Assembly (NCBI GenBank): GCA_001599815.1
Contig: BCIA01000006.1
Span: 4,404,961-4,468,960, forward strand
Direction: 5' to 3'
Length of the DNA stretch: 64,000 bases
Origin: Furcasterigmium furcatum
Taxonomy: Eukaryota; Ascomycota; Sordariomycetes; Glomerellales; Plectosphaerellaceae
Part shown: one piece after another, positions 10,144 through 21,377 of the stretch
Layout: each line of letters begins with the position of its first letter
Numbering within the stretch: the stretch's first letter is position 1
The notes under the pieces: model-generated
Told to the model about the DNA's origin: nothing
The model's database searches: none
Seen by the model: only the letters and a program-made list of their open reading frames with translations
Program-made: the position numbers and the translations under genes

Positions 10144-11107
10144 CGGAGGATTTAAATGGGGGAAAGGACGAGATGGTGTAATGAGGGGGAGGGGCAGTCA
10201 AGCGGGCATGGACCCAACTTCTGGGAGGAGCTCCCCTCTCGGTGGGGGGCTTTTTACTGGTCCTACAGTAGTACCAAAAGTAATTACTAGTAATGAGAAT
10301 GCATCATCAGGCATTGGATCGCGCAACTGGTGCTTCTACTGAGTGCTTGGTACTCGGCTGCGGTGCCTGAACAAGTGCCGGGAACCTGGCGGACATCCCG
10401 AGCCCTCGGCCGGCTCGCGGGTGTTGTTGGCGGAGAAGCCCCTGGTTGCCGAGACTCAACACCCCTCAGTCCCTCTTCTCCGTCCTGTTTCTCCCATTTC
10501 TTTCGGCATTACATCTTAGGTCCAGGCTAAATATACTGGATCCAATAATAGGCCCCTCGGGGGAAGAAACCATCCTACTTATGCTTCAAGGCCGGTCTGA
10601 GGATCTCGACAACGGCGGCGTTGAAGAGTTCTCCCCGGGGCTCCGCCGTCCCCGGAAGTCAACACCGGCGTGGGGGTCAGTCCCCAAGACGGAGATGCCA
10701 TGTCCTCTAGCTGAGTCCATTGGCGGAATTTTGGGGGCCCGCGTCTGCAAATGGACCGAGGTGCGTCAGGCTAAAGACTCGAATTGCCTCGTCGAAACAG
10801 GTCCATGGAATTGCTTCGGCTGTTAAACACCGACATCCTTCGAGGCCGAGTCTGATACGCAGGACTGAATATTTACTGAGGCCACCGGGGTTTTGTATGC
10901 CCGCCCGGCTCCGGATGCTAATTTACAGCGGTCTACGTCTCTCACATGGCAAACTGTAGAATCCCATAACCTAAAGTCCATTGAAACCGTGGCGGAAAGT
11001 TGGCTGAACCTGGGTGTGGCCTGGTCCATCACCTGTGGACTACAACCTTTCCTCCATCACTCATTACTACTACCTAGTTCCAGTGCTCCTTACTATTCAG
11101 CAGCTGC
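10144..11107. other. Intergenic region, 964 bp
   Basis: The left part should be the dehydrogenase promoter and the right part the 3' flank of the SDR gene. Short open frames at 10330-10530, 10446-10826 and 10720-10959 overlap each other in different frames and show no domain or splice logic. I support no gene here. Confidence 0.4.
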
Positions 11108-12243
11108 TCACCAAGCGCTCAACCCCCCATCCATGACCAGGTTACTGCCCGTCATAAACGTGCTCGCGTTCCCCAGCAGGAAGAGCGCCGCGCCCTTGAA
11201 CTCGTGCGTCTCCGCCAGCCGGCCCATCATGTTCGCGGCCTCCCACGTCTCCCGCAGGCCCGGCACCTCCTCGAAGTTCCTGCGCACCATCGGCGTCAGT
11301 ATGTTCCCCGGGCTGATGCAGTTGACGCGGATCCCGCCCGTCCCGTCCGCGCGCGTCGGGCTCCATTCCATCGCCAGGCTGCGCGCGAGCTGCACCACCG
11401 CCGCCTTGGACGAGTTGTACACGGGCGACAGCAGCCCGCGGTTCGCGATGCTGCCCGAGATGCTCGCGATCAGCACGATGCTGCCCCGGCACTTGTACCG
11501 GAACATCTGGCGCGCCGCCGACTGCGCCGTCAGGAACACCCCCGTGTAGTTGACCGCCATCATCTTGTTGATGTCCTCGAGCGTGTAGTCGATCGCCGGC
11601 GTGATCTGCTGCACGCCGGCGCACGCGATCACGCCGTCGAGGCGCTGGTGCTCCGCGGCGATGGATGCGATCTGCGCGTCGAGGCCCTTCGCGTCCGTCA
11701 CGTTCTGCTGGCGGTATTCCAGGGAGCCGCCCCATTCGGGGACGACGCGGCGTTGCGTTTCCTCGAAGGCGCTATCCGGCCGGGGAAAGACGTCGAGGCA
11801 GTAGACTGGGCGGCTTCAGGTCAGCTTGCTGCTTCAACATGTTCAGGGGTCCGTCCCCCCGAAGCCGCCGGACTCGGGGACTCACCCTTGCCGCCGGCCT
11901 CCACCACGGCTTCCGCCAGGGTCAGCCCGAGGCCCCGCGCGCCGCCCGTCACAACGAAGACCCTCCCCTTGAGATTGAAGTCGGCAAACTGTTTCCGCCC
12001 GACATTGATGTCTGGTGGCGGAACGATGTCGCGCGTTGGGTTCTCGCGAGGATCCGGGTTTGTTGGCTTCGCCATTGGGCGTGCAGAGGCACTGTGGAAT
12101 CCTTGGGTCCGTGTTCCAGCGTCCCAGGCTCTCGGCGCAGCGACCGATCGCCAAGCTGTTCGTCCCCACAAAGGAGCGCAAGCGGCGCGCAGTCGAGGCG
12201 GCATTCTGGTGACGGCTGACAAGGGAGCAGCCATTGTGGACAA
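11108..12243 (-). CDS. Short-chain dehydrogenase/reductase with mitochondrial-type N-terminus (polyol dehydrogenase-like)
   Basis: Two exons, 12243-11886 and 11805-11108, with an 80-bp phase-1 intron (GTGAGT...CCCAG), give about 351 residues. Classical SDR motifs are complete: VFVVTGGARGLGLTLAEA (cofactor loop), the post-splice VYCLDVFPRP acidic end of beta-2, CAGVQQ, NYTGVF, the Ser of SISGS, VYNSSKAAV (YxxxK) and the C-terminal NLVMDGG. The strand-2 sequence and overall pattern are closest to fungal arabinitol/xylulose/mannitol-type dehydrogenases. That substrate call is an inference. The first ~55 residues are Arg/Ala/Ser-rich without acids (MSTMAAPLSAVTRMPPRLRA), typical of a presequence. 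An internal ATG (MAKPTNPDP, about residue 57) would give a cytosolic form. No neighbour explains its role. Confidence 0.83.
11806..11885 (-). other. Intron of the SDR gene
   Basis: Minus-strand GTGAGT donor and GCCCAG acceptor, 80 bp, with a branch-like CTGACC. Splicing converts EAGGKG plus a nonsense tail into EAGGKVYCLDVF, the expected SDR second strand. Confidence 0.75.
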
Positions 12244-13712
12244 TGCTTTGCTTTCCAGAGATTGTGTTGCAGAAGGCTGATTGCCTCCTTATTTGGAGTA
12301 GGGCGAGAAAGAACTGAGCTGTGGCTGCTTACTAGTACAGTACTCTGTCTGCGAGATCTGTTTCCGGAGGCGTGCTTCGGTTGGGTCGGTCGTCGCACAC
12401 ACACGACAGCGAGAGGGCTCTTCTTTTGTATTGGGCGGAATTGGTAAGGTCCTCATAGCTCACCCTGGCCCCAACAATCTCGGAAGAGAGCTCCCTGTGC
12501 CTGGAGGACGGTCAGTTGACAGGCCCGAACGCGTAATGCCACCTCCATCGTGCGTCCTGACAGATGGTTGGCGGTGCCGGTCTAGACAGAAGACGATCCC
12601 AACCCTGTGGTGGGAAGGGGGGATCAGATGGTCCGGAAGGGGGCAAGTCGAGGGGGACAGCCCGCCGCCGTGGCGATGACGGTGCGGATGCCCGGCCTTG
12701 CTCCCGCTGGCCGGTGTGATCTGCCTCCCGCCCCTCTCCTCGAGCAGCAAGAGTGAAGACTAATACTACTCCGTCTATTTCACTCTGCTCCAACTTGCCC
12801 TCAGGTGATCCTCTTGCGAAGAAAGACTGTCTTCTTGCAGAATGCGTTGCTGTCCAGCACCGAGTCGGCCCCGGACACAGTGGGACCTGGCGCCGGGGTG
12901 GGGCCGGAGCCTCGCTGTACATGATCTTGGGAATAAGTGAGTAGGAACCTGAAGCGAATTGACTGTTCAAGTTGTTGAGGAAAGGCGATGCGATGAAGCC
13001 GAAAGGTCCGATAATTAGGGATAATACTCCAAGAACATGGAAACCGAACCCATCGTGAGGGCGCCCGAACTGGCTGACGAACCCATCCATCTCGACGCTC
13101 CCGGCGCGCCGTCACGAGCACCAGGCGAAGCATGCCAAGCTGCCCTAGACGTATGGACTGGCCACGGTCAATGTTCCCATTGAGTAGGGATTGACGCCTT
13201 GGTGCTGCAGCCGACGGTCCAGGTTCATCGTGTCCTGCCTGCCATCAGATGCACCCCAGAGTCCAGCACACCACCATCCATCCGATCGAGGCCAATCATG
13301 CCCGCAGATCCGTGTAAATTCACTGCCCATGAGGGGATGCGGCACTACAGCGTTGCTACCCCTCACTAGCAACGACTTCCCGCCCCCCTCCGGACAGCTC
13401 CAAAGCTCCCCGTCAAACTCAATGTGAGACTCGGACATGAAGATCCGCCTCAACATCCCACACACAGAGCTCGCTGGAAGTCGGCACATCGTCTCCGCGA
13501 TACGGGATAATTCTTGGTGTAGTACGAGATCGCTAATGTAATTACATGAAAACCCAATCAATCGAGCACGCGCAGAGTCCAAACTCCGAAAAATCTACAA
13601 GTGCCTTATGTTCCACAAAATGTTATTCCCCGGGAACATCCCAGCATGTACACTGCCTTTTTGAATGCAAGCCCCCCGCTCATGTCTGTCCTGCCCTGCC
13701 CTCTTCTGCTGC
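12244..13712. other. Intergenic region, 1.5 kb
   Basis: Open frames up to 192 codons (12512-13090 minus, 13145-13582 minus) are low in hydrophobic patterning and unlike any family I know. I support no gene. The left edge should carry the SDR promoter. Confidence 0.4.
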
Positions 13713-14919
13713 TCACTGCATCTCGTGAAGCTGCCCGCGATGATGCCCCGCCGGCTCGGAGCCCACCTCGTGAATCGTGTTGGGCGGCACCGGCGTCTGC
13801 GACTGCGTCCCCGAGGGGGAGTACACATTGCTCATCCTGCTGACGTCGCTGACGGCGTCGTAGGGCTGGTTGTTGGGAGGCGACCCGACCGGCGAGTGGA
13901 CCGGGGAGTGGACCGGGGAGGTCATGCCGCCCTTCCAGCCGTAAAACTCCCCGGGGGCGCCGGGGCTGGTCGGGTACGGTTGCTGTTGGACTGGCGGCGC
14001 GGGCGGCGGAGCGGCTGCTGCCATGGGCGGCTGTTGCTGGGCCTTGTCCTTGGAAGAGCGCCGACGCATGAAGAAGATGCCGAAACCGATGATGGCCAGG
14101 AGGGCGGCGCCGCCGACTGACCCTCCGACGATGGCGCCGATGTTGGTGCCTCCGCCGCCACCGCCTCCAGAGGGCGGAGGCGTAGGTGACGGGCTCGGCG
14201 TATCTGAAGGCGTGTCTGTAGGGTCCTCCGAATCGGTGGTACGTGTCGAAGTTTCGATGCTCGAGGGCCTGGAGAAGGCGGTGGTCTCTGCTCCGAGGAT
14301 GACGGTGCTGAATTCACGGTCCTGCTGGTTACGGTACGTGAAGTCGGCACTCTGGATTCGAGAAACAGATGTCGAGGCGCATCTGAAGTCGCGAATGCCA
14401 CCGGGGTACTCGAAGGTGCGGCAGAAAGGCGCAGACGTCTCCGTGCTTTTGGCCAGTCAGCATGGTCTCCTCGGCGAAGGGCAGCGCTCTCACTCACCAT
14501 AGCAGGTTGAACTCGTTGCTCTGGCAAACATCGTTGCACATCTTCTCATCTATGGCGAGGGTCCTCTCGATGCAGGCCAGTTTCATGTTGATCTCAAGGC
14601 CTTTCTGGCACATGACGGCGGTGACATGGTCCGCCTCCCAGCTGCACAAGCCGCCATTCTCACAGGTGATAGGATTTCCGGGGGACGCTGACAGGAAGCC
14701 GCATGTAGAGTCTGGAGCAGCCGTGACAGTGTAGGTTGGCGTCTCGGTGGTCTGCCGCTTGATGTAGCGATGGAAAACGGTAGGGGTCGGTGCCGGGTTC
14801 TGGTGGCGGTGAGCCTGAGCAGCCTCTATCAAAAGCGACGGCGCAGAGAGATCGATGGCGCTCACTGCCGACAGGCAAAGCGCCGCCAGCGCCAACGTCT
14901 GGGTATTTCTGCAGAACAT
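13713..14919 (-). CDS. Single-pass cell-surface protein with cysteine-rich ectodomain
   Basis: Exons 14919-14498 and 14445-13713, split by a 52-bp phase-2 intron (GTGAGT...CAAAAG), give about 384 residues. The order is: a signal peptide (MFCRNTQTLALAALCLSAVSA); a Cys-rich ectodomain with CGFLSASPGNPITCENGG, CQKGLEIN, MCNDVCQSN and FCRTFEYPGGIRDFRC; a Ser/Thr/Pro linker (TPSDTPSPSPTPP); a poly-Gly run; a membrane span (IGAIVGGSVGGAALLAIIGF); then a basic stop-transfer MRRRSSK. The cytosolic tail is Pro/Gln-rich with a repeated SPVHSPVHSPVGSP and ends LHEMQ. This plan is common in fungal plasma-membrane proteins proposed to be wall sensors or adhesins. The Cys pattern is conserved in a family of otherwise unnamed fungal proteins. 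The splice site restores a Cys at the exon junction. Confidence 0.8.
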
Positions 14920-15690
14920 GGCGATAATGTGGAACAAGCAAACGCGAGATCCTGGTTGTGTTGGGCGCAAAAGGGCAGAGAGCTGCCCGGTCGAATTCTT
15001 GCTGGGATCATGGCGACTACTTAAGACTCGGGCTGGTGGCCCGAAACGGCTACGATATGTCACCGAGACCGTGCCAGGGGACCCATTCGTGTTCACTGCC
15101 TCCTGCGAGATGGGACAAAAGGGAGACACTGGTCGTCGTGTGGCTTGCATGAGCTGAAAGACGGGCGAAGCAGCGACTCCACTCCACGCATCGAGTCAGT
15201 GCTTGACCGCGGAGCCGGGCCAATTGTGCCAAGGCAGAGAGAGATGCTTATTCGGAGGAGTGGGTGCTCGGCGACATTCCAGGCGGACTCAGTCTGCCTT
15301 GAGTGGAGGCATTGTGGGAGACCACAATACCATGGCGAGGGGGAACTGGCAAGCGGCGGAGGACCCGAGGTCTGGTACATACATCCAGAATGGAGTGAAC
15401 ACGAGCATTGGAGAAGCAATGACTGAGACAGGCTGCAATGCAAGCCAGCTCTGCGTCTCAAAGGACGGGACGGGACTGACCTGTGGACGCATCGCGACCC
15501 GCGGCCACAGTGGCGATCACAACGAATAAGGGGTTCTGGCCCGGGCGTTATGCTTGCAGGGGTTGACAGAAGCTTGTCTCTGGGGATCCAGCTGAGTCTA
15601 TACATATGTACATGGCCCTGTCACGTCTTCACTCTCTTCCTCTATGACCCGAGGAGCAGACCGACCTGCTTGGCTTTGCCGCGCGGCAGC
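14920..15690. other. Intergenic region, 771 bp
   Basis: Probable promoter of the surface-protein gene next to the 3' flank of the sugar permease gene. The ORF 15093-15605 on the minus strand is compositional, with no motif. Confidence 0.4.
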
Positions 15691-17469
15691 CTACACCTTC
15701 TCCCCGCGAGCAGCAGCCTCGTTCTGCATCTGCACGTCCGTCTTATACCCCTTGAACTTCCGGGCAGACAGGCCCTTTGCGAACATCTCGTCCAGCTCCT
15801 GATAGGAGCGGCCACCGGTCTCGGGCTGGCAGAACCACAGATACACGAGACAGAAGACGCAAAGACCGCCGAACACGAAGGCAATGGTGGCTCCCATGTT
15901 CGCCTGGTCCGGGTTGAACATGTATGGGATGACCCACTGCCACATGACATTGATGGCGCTCTGCGTGGAGTAGCCGATGGCGACGGTCTTGACCCTGAGG
16001 CGGGACGTCGACGTCTCGGAGAGCAGGGGGAACGCGGTCGACCCGATGGAGACGTTGTACCACCAGCTGTAGATGAGGATGAAGGCCACGGTGCCCTGGA
16101 CCATGGGCTGGCTCTTTCCGAGGCCGAGGCCGCCGGTGATGAGCAGGAACATGGTCAAGACGAGCAGGCCCCAGAAGGTGAGGTCGCGGCGGCCGACCTT
16201 CTCGATCATGGCGGCGGCCATCAGGTTGCCGACGATGGACAGCACCGGCTGGGCGATCTGCAGGCGGAAGCTCATCTGGGTGGAATACCCGGCCATCTGG
16301 AGATAGTACTGCGGCGAGGCGTCAGCGGCGACGTAACGAAGGGTCTGCCCCCGAGAATGACAACTCACCGTAAAGTACCCGGCGACGAACGCGATGCCGC
16401 TCAGCGCTTGGATGCAAAGGGGCATGATGCTGATCATGGTGCGGCGGAGGTTCGACTTGCGGAAGCACTCGAGATACGTCACGCCCTCCGTCTCCGCCTT
16501 GACCTGCTCGAGGGTCATCTCCATCTGCGCCAGCTTCATGCGGCCGTGCTCGCCGGAATACCCGAGGCCGTCGAGGGACCTGACCACCGCGTCGCGGCGC
16601 CCCTTGGTCATGAGCCACCACGGGGATTCGGGCATCCAGTACACAAACAGGGTCGAAACGGCGACGAATCCCCACTGGGCGCAGAATACGGCGCGGTACG
16701 CCCAGCGGCTCTCCGTGTCGCCGGTGTACGCGATGATGATGAAAGCAGCGAGGGGTCCCAGGCCGTAGGAGACGCCGACTCCGCAGGCGAAGATGCCTCG
16801 AAGAGCGAGGGGGGCGATCTATAACGGATGTCAGTCGATCAGTGTTGGCTCGGAGGGGGTCAACTCCTCTAACCTCTCCAATATAGCTGAGCATGACAGA
16901 CCCGACGATGCCAATGACCAGACCGTTCAGCATCTTTCCGATGAAGAAGACGGGATTCGAGGTTGCTATGAAGAGGACGGCGACGGCGATGTAGTTGATG
17001 ATGATGGCGAGGATGAAAACCTTCTTGCGGCCGATCCAGTCGGCCAGCTCAGCGCAGGCGAGGGAAGAGAAGACAGCTCTGCGAGAACAAGTCTGTTAGG
17101 GTGCTTTCTGGAGAGGCAGAAGCCGCCAGGGACTTACACGGCGATGGGGGCACCGTTGAAGGCGGACTGCCAGGCGGCAGGGAGAACGTAGTCATCGCCG
17201 TAGGCATAGCCAAAGTCCTTGCGGAACTGCGGGATGCCTACGACAGCGGCGGCGGCCTGGCTGTCGAAACTGATGAGGATGACGGACCAGAGCGCATATA
17301 TGCACCAAACGCAGGCCCAGGGGTATTTGCGGAACGACTCCATGACGCCCGTCTCGTGGTCTTCTTGGTCCGCGAGGTGGCCTGCCATCTGATCATTGCT
17401 GAGGTCAACATGCTCGTTCAGAGTCATTTCGGCCTTGTCATCGGCCTTGTCAGGCTGTTGCGAAGCCAT
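15691..17469 (-). CDS. MFS sugar porter (maltose/alpha-glucoside permease-like)
   Basis: Four exons, 17469-17138, 17078-16874, 16818-16369 and 16308-15691, give about 534 residues, with every junction in phase. The N-terminal ~50 residues are acidic and cytosolic. Sugar-porter signatures are clear: ADWIGRKKVF (motif A), YIGEIAPLALRG, MPESPWWLMTKGR (PESPR-type motif after TM6), EKVGRRDLTFWG and QPETGGRSYQELDEMF (PETKG-type motif after TM12). Twelve membrane segments are expected. The WCIYALWSVILISFDSQA entry and the overall pattern are like fungal MAL-type alpha-glucoside:H+ symporters, though the exact sugar is inferred. It is divergent from a DUF1593 gene over about 0.8 kb, suggesting co-regulated carbohydrate use. 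The C-terminal tail is short and charged. Confidence 0.88.
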
Positions 17470-18281
17470 GGTGTGCTTAATGGACCGAGAGGATGTAGAG
17501 TTGTGATGCCGGGAGTGGGAGAGCCCGTGACGAAAGGGGAAGAGAGGAGGCCGATACTGATGAGTGCTTTGGGCACGAGGGAAGGGGGAAGAAGGCTTGG
17601 CGTGTAAATATAAGTATCATCGAGCTATCTCGTGGTTCCTTGACACCTCGGCCATGGAGTCTATTTGGATCTGCCGGAGCACCGTCATACGCAAATGCCG
17701 AGGTGCAGATCGTGGCGGCCAAGTGCCTTCAACCGTCCCCATGGGGCCTCAGCGAACCGGCGGGTTGGGGAACGGGGTTGAAGGCATGCTTAAGATTCCC
17801 AAATTCGGCCATGTTCGAGTCAATTCAAGGCCTCTAGCGTCTTAGGCCGAGATGGATGGGGTCACTTTGCCCCTCAAGTGCCTAGGATGCCCCCATTCAG
17901 TTAGTAGTTGGCCGACATCTCGGCCTAGAGACTTGACTTGACCGATCAGCGGCCTCGTGGCAACCCACGGGGTGGTAAAATTTGCCTCATCGCGACGCTG
18001 CGGGGTCCCAGGTCATGTAAATAACATCGTGATGCTGGCTTGCTCTCCCGTCGCTGATACGAGGAGAGGAGACGTCGGGTGGGACGAAGGAAGCCCCTGG
18101 GAACAGCATCTAAGCCCTCGTCTCTTCTCGGCTGTGACGATCGGCAGATAGTTTCAACTCGGGGGCACCAACTACTTTAGCAGTACCTTAAACGCGCGAT
18201 GATCTCCGAGACCCTTGAGTAACAGCCTCGTCCGTCATCCCCCTGTATCATTATCGACCGACGTGCTCAGCCGCTCTCACC
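17470..18281. promoter_or_regulatory. Divergent promoter region, sugar permease and DUF1593 genes
   Basis: 812 bp between divergent starts with no protein-like ORF. Several CCCC/GGGG-type boxes (for example CCCCTCAAG, GTGGGG-like on either strand) could serve C2H2 carbon regulators, but I cannot assign a specific site. Confidence 0.45.
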
Positions 18282-19841
18282 ATGGCCTCATCTCCCTCTG
18301 GTCAGGCCTCCCTGGTCTCATTCCCCTCAAAGCCCCGCGTCTTCATCTTGACCGACATCACCAACGAGCCGGACGACTCTGAGTCCTTCTGCCGCTACCT
18401 CACATACTCCAACCAGTTCAACACCGAGGGCATCGTCGCCGTCACGAGCACATGGCTTCGCAACAAGGTCGCCCCGGAGGCTCTTCACGAGATCGCCGAT
18501 GCCTACGGCAAGGTTGTCGACAACCTCCAGTCGCACGCCCATCCTGACTCGCCATACCCCTCCGCACAGAAGATCAAGAGCCTCATCAAGCCTGGTCCAC
18601 CGGTAGGTTCATGCTTCAGTTTGCAAGTGCTGTCAAGGCATGAATACTGATGGTCTATTCAGGTTTACGGCATGGCTGCTGTAGGGGACGACGTCCCCCT
18701 CAGCGAGGGAGGCGAGCTGCTTCTCGAGCGTCTCACCGCAGACAGCTCGGAGCCCCTCTGGGTTCTGGTATGGGGTGGTGTCAACGTGCTCGCCCAGGTC
18801 CTGCATCGCATCCGCCATCGTCCCGACGCTGCAGCCCTGCGGGCCAAGCTCCGCGTCTACACCATCTCCGATCAGGACGACTCGGGCGCATGGATCCGCC
18901 AGCAGTGGCCCGAGATCCTGTACATCTGCTCTGTGCATGGATGGAATCAGTACGGCACCGCGACATGGCTCGGCATCTCCGCGGGCGGCGACACGGGCGG
19001 CCCTGACCCGACAAAGGTCAGCAAGGACTGGCTGAAGGAAAACGTGCAGGTACACGGCCCCCTCGGCGCCGCGTATCCCACGCCGGCGTTTGCCATGGAG
19101 GGCGATACTCCCACGTTTCTGTACCTGATCCAGAACGGCCTCGGTCTCTCGGAAGAGCCGTCATACGGGTCCTGGGGCGGGCGATACCTACCCGTGAACG
19201 TCAGCGAGGCCGGCACGCCGAGTCGCGGCCACTTTGCGGATGCATCTGACACCGTTATCGGCATGAACGGGAACACGTTCAGGAGTAACCAGGCGACCAT
19301 CTGGCGCTGGAGAGACGCCTACCAGAACGACTTTGCGGCGAGGATCCAGTGGACGCTGACCCCCGACTTTGCAAAGGTCAACCACCAGCCCGTCGTCGCT
19401 ATCAACGGCATCTTCGGCCTGGCCCCTGTATATGTCGAGGCGGATGCCGGTGGTACGATAACCGTCGACGCATCCCAGACTTATGACCCCGACGGCGACC
19501 AGCTCACGTTCAAGTGGTTCCAGTACCGCGAGCCGAGCGCGACACAGAGCTACCACGGGTATGAGGTGTCCGAGCTAGGCATCAAGCCCCTAGAGAACGG
19601 GCGCAAGGCGGAGGTCACCATTGCACCCGCGGACAAGTCCTGTCTCATCGTGCGAGAGCAGAAGTCGATCGAGAGGGGACTCGCGCTGCATCTGATTCTC
19701 GAGGTGACAGACGCTGGAACCCCGCCGCTGACCAGCTACCGGCGAGTGATCATCCAGCCCGTCGACCGTAACTACACGGGGCCTGGGTCTAAGAAGGCAC
19801 TTACGGACGATGAGATATCGAAGATGATGAGTCCGCAATAA
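18282..19841 (+). CDS. DUF1593 protein (nucleoside-hydrolase-like) with C-terminal Ig-like domain
   Basis: Exons 18282-18602 and 18663-19841, with a 60-bp phase-0 intron (GTAGGT...ATTCAG), give about 499 residues. The N-terminal ~330 residues are DUF1593: RVFILTDITNEPDDSES (the Asp-rich calcium site typical of the nucleoside-hydrolase fold), GIVAVTSTWLRN, VWGGVNVLAQVL and VYTISDQDDSG. The C-terminal ~130 residues contain ITVDASQTYDPDGDQLTFKW, a PKD/Ig-like DUF4-type strand module often found behind DUF1593. No signal peptide is visible, so it is probably intracellular, although relatives are often secreted. Bacterial and fungal members occur in plant-polysaccharide (including pectin) utilisation loci. 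Divergence from a sugar permease supports that reading (inference). The reaction is not established. Confidence 0.85.
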
Positions 19842-20077
19842 GGGCCAGGTGGATGTCGACTATTTGGGTTGTTCCGACGGATATTTGGCGGAGGATCGGC
19901 CGGAGACGCCACCCGCGGGGGTTTGGCGGGTTAAACGTGGCACAGGGCCTTATAAGTAGCATGATGTCAGTCGCAGTTGATTTCTAATCGCTCCATCGCC
20001 GTAATAAGAACAACCCAAACAGTTCGGGAACCCAAGTCAACATTGTTTGACACTTTTCGAAGCCAGGCTCTTTCATC
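19842..20077 (+). promoter_or_regulatory. Short intergenic region before the SDR gene
   Basis: 236 bp carrying the DUF1593 3' end and the promoter of the next gene. No specific element is recognised. Confidence 0.3.
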
Positions 20078-21135
20078 ATGACCTTTTCGCGTGTCGGTGT
20101 TGTCACAGGCGCTAATAAGGGCGTCGGCCTTGGAATCGGTCAGTCCAGCCCCATGAGTTCTCCCTTCAGGCTCTATTCTTGAACCCCGCGCTCTTGAGGG
20201 GCACACTCGCGAGTCTTGGTCATGACAACACAACTCGAGTTGTGCTAACAAAATGCACACATAGTCCGGCAGCTGGCGCTCCAGTACCCAAAGTCGCAGC
20301 TGAACGGTGGCTCCTTTCTCATCTATCTCACCGCTCGCGACGAAGGCCGCGGGACTGAGGCCCTGTCGCGCCTCAACGAAGACCGAGAACTGAAGCAGGC
20401 AAAGGTCCTTTCTCAAGATGGAGGCCCGTCGTCGATTGTATATCAGCATCTCGACATCACCGACGCGGGGAGCATCCGCAGGCTGGCGGCGTACCTGAAG
20501 GAGCAGCATCCCGACGGCCTGGATTTCGTCATCAACAACGCGGGAATCGCCCTGAAAGGCTTTGGTATGCTCATACTGTTGGTGTCAGTGCAGGAGACCG
20601 ATACTGATGAGTAGGACTAGACATCAATGTGGTTAAGACGACGCTGGGCACCAACTATCACAACACCCTCGAGGCAACCCGCGCCTGGATCCCTCTCTTG
20701 AAGCCCAAAGGCCGCATCGTCAACGTCGGTTCCGACTCCTCGTCTCTCAAGTACTTCAGCCCCGCTATCAAGCAGCGCTTCCTCGACGGGAAGACCGTCG
20801 ACGACTTCACGAAACTCATGGACGAGTTCACCGCCGCCGTGGAGAGGGGCACCCACGAGCGGGATGGATGGCCCAGCGCCGCGTATTCCACGTCAAAGGC
20901 GGGCTTGCTCGGCCAGACCCGAGCCATCGCCAAAGAACTGAGAGATCAGGGGAGCGAGGTCCTGGTCAACAACGCGCACCCCGGATGGGTCGTCACAGAC
21001 ATGTCGGGAGGCAGGGGAGTCAAGACCATCGACGAGGGGGCTCAGACGCCTGTTCTGTTGGCTATCCATGATATTCAGGGAGCCTCGGGCGAGTACTGGG
21101 CGGATGAGAAGGTTCATTCCTGGGAGGAGGTGTAA
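20078..21135 (+). CDS. Carbonyl reductase-type short-chain dehydrogenase
   Basis: Three exons, 20078-20138, 20265-20564 and 20621-21135, give about 291 residues. Both introns (GTCAGT...CATAG and GTATGC...ACTAG) are phase 1. The TGANKGVGLGIVRQL start is the TGANKG cofactor loop specific to the carbonyl reductase (CBR1-like) branch. Then follow YLTARDEGRG, FVINNAGIALKGF, GTNYHNTLEATRAWIPLLK, IVNVGSDSSSL (Ser), AAYSTSKAGL (YxxxK) and NNAHPGWVVTDM, a typical CBR stretch. The enzyme should be a cytosolic monomeric NADPH-dependent carbonyl reductase of broad specificity. It is tandem after the DUF1593 gene and converges on the APP1-like gene, with no clear functional link. Confidence 0.87.
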
Positions 21136-21377
21136 TCCATGTACGCTAGAATGGACACGACTGGGCTGCTGAGATGTGAGCATGAGATCGGCCACACGTG
21201 CCGCACATAGGACGAACTGAGGATTGGTAGTCGGAATATTATTCTATTAAAATTACATGCGTACGAGTCAATGGTTCCCGGCCTTGGAAAACGGCGAGAA
21301 GACAATCCAAAAACGGCCGTTTCGTCACGTCGTCAAGTCGTATCGTCGTTACTAGTAAAACGCCTCGATCTCTCCGC

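Noticed and set aside
11204..12280. 358-codon plus-strand ORF
   Set aside because: Antisense to the SDR gene, Arg/Ala-rich without hydrophobic core or motif.
12512..13090. 192-codon minus-strand ORF
   Set aside because: No motif. Its hydrophobic start turns into random Pro/Arg-rich sequence and no intron model improves it.
15550..16824. 424-codon plus-strand ORF
   Set aside because: Antisense of the sugar permease exons, His/Asp/Gly-rich and without family features.
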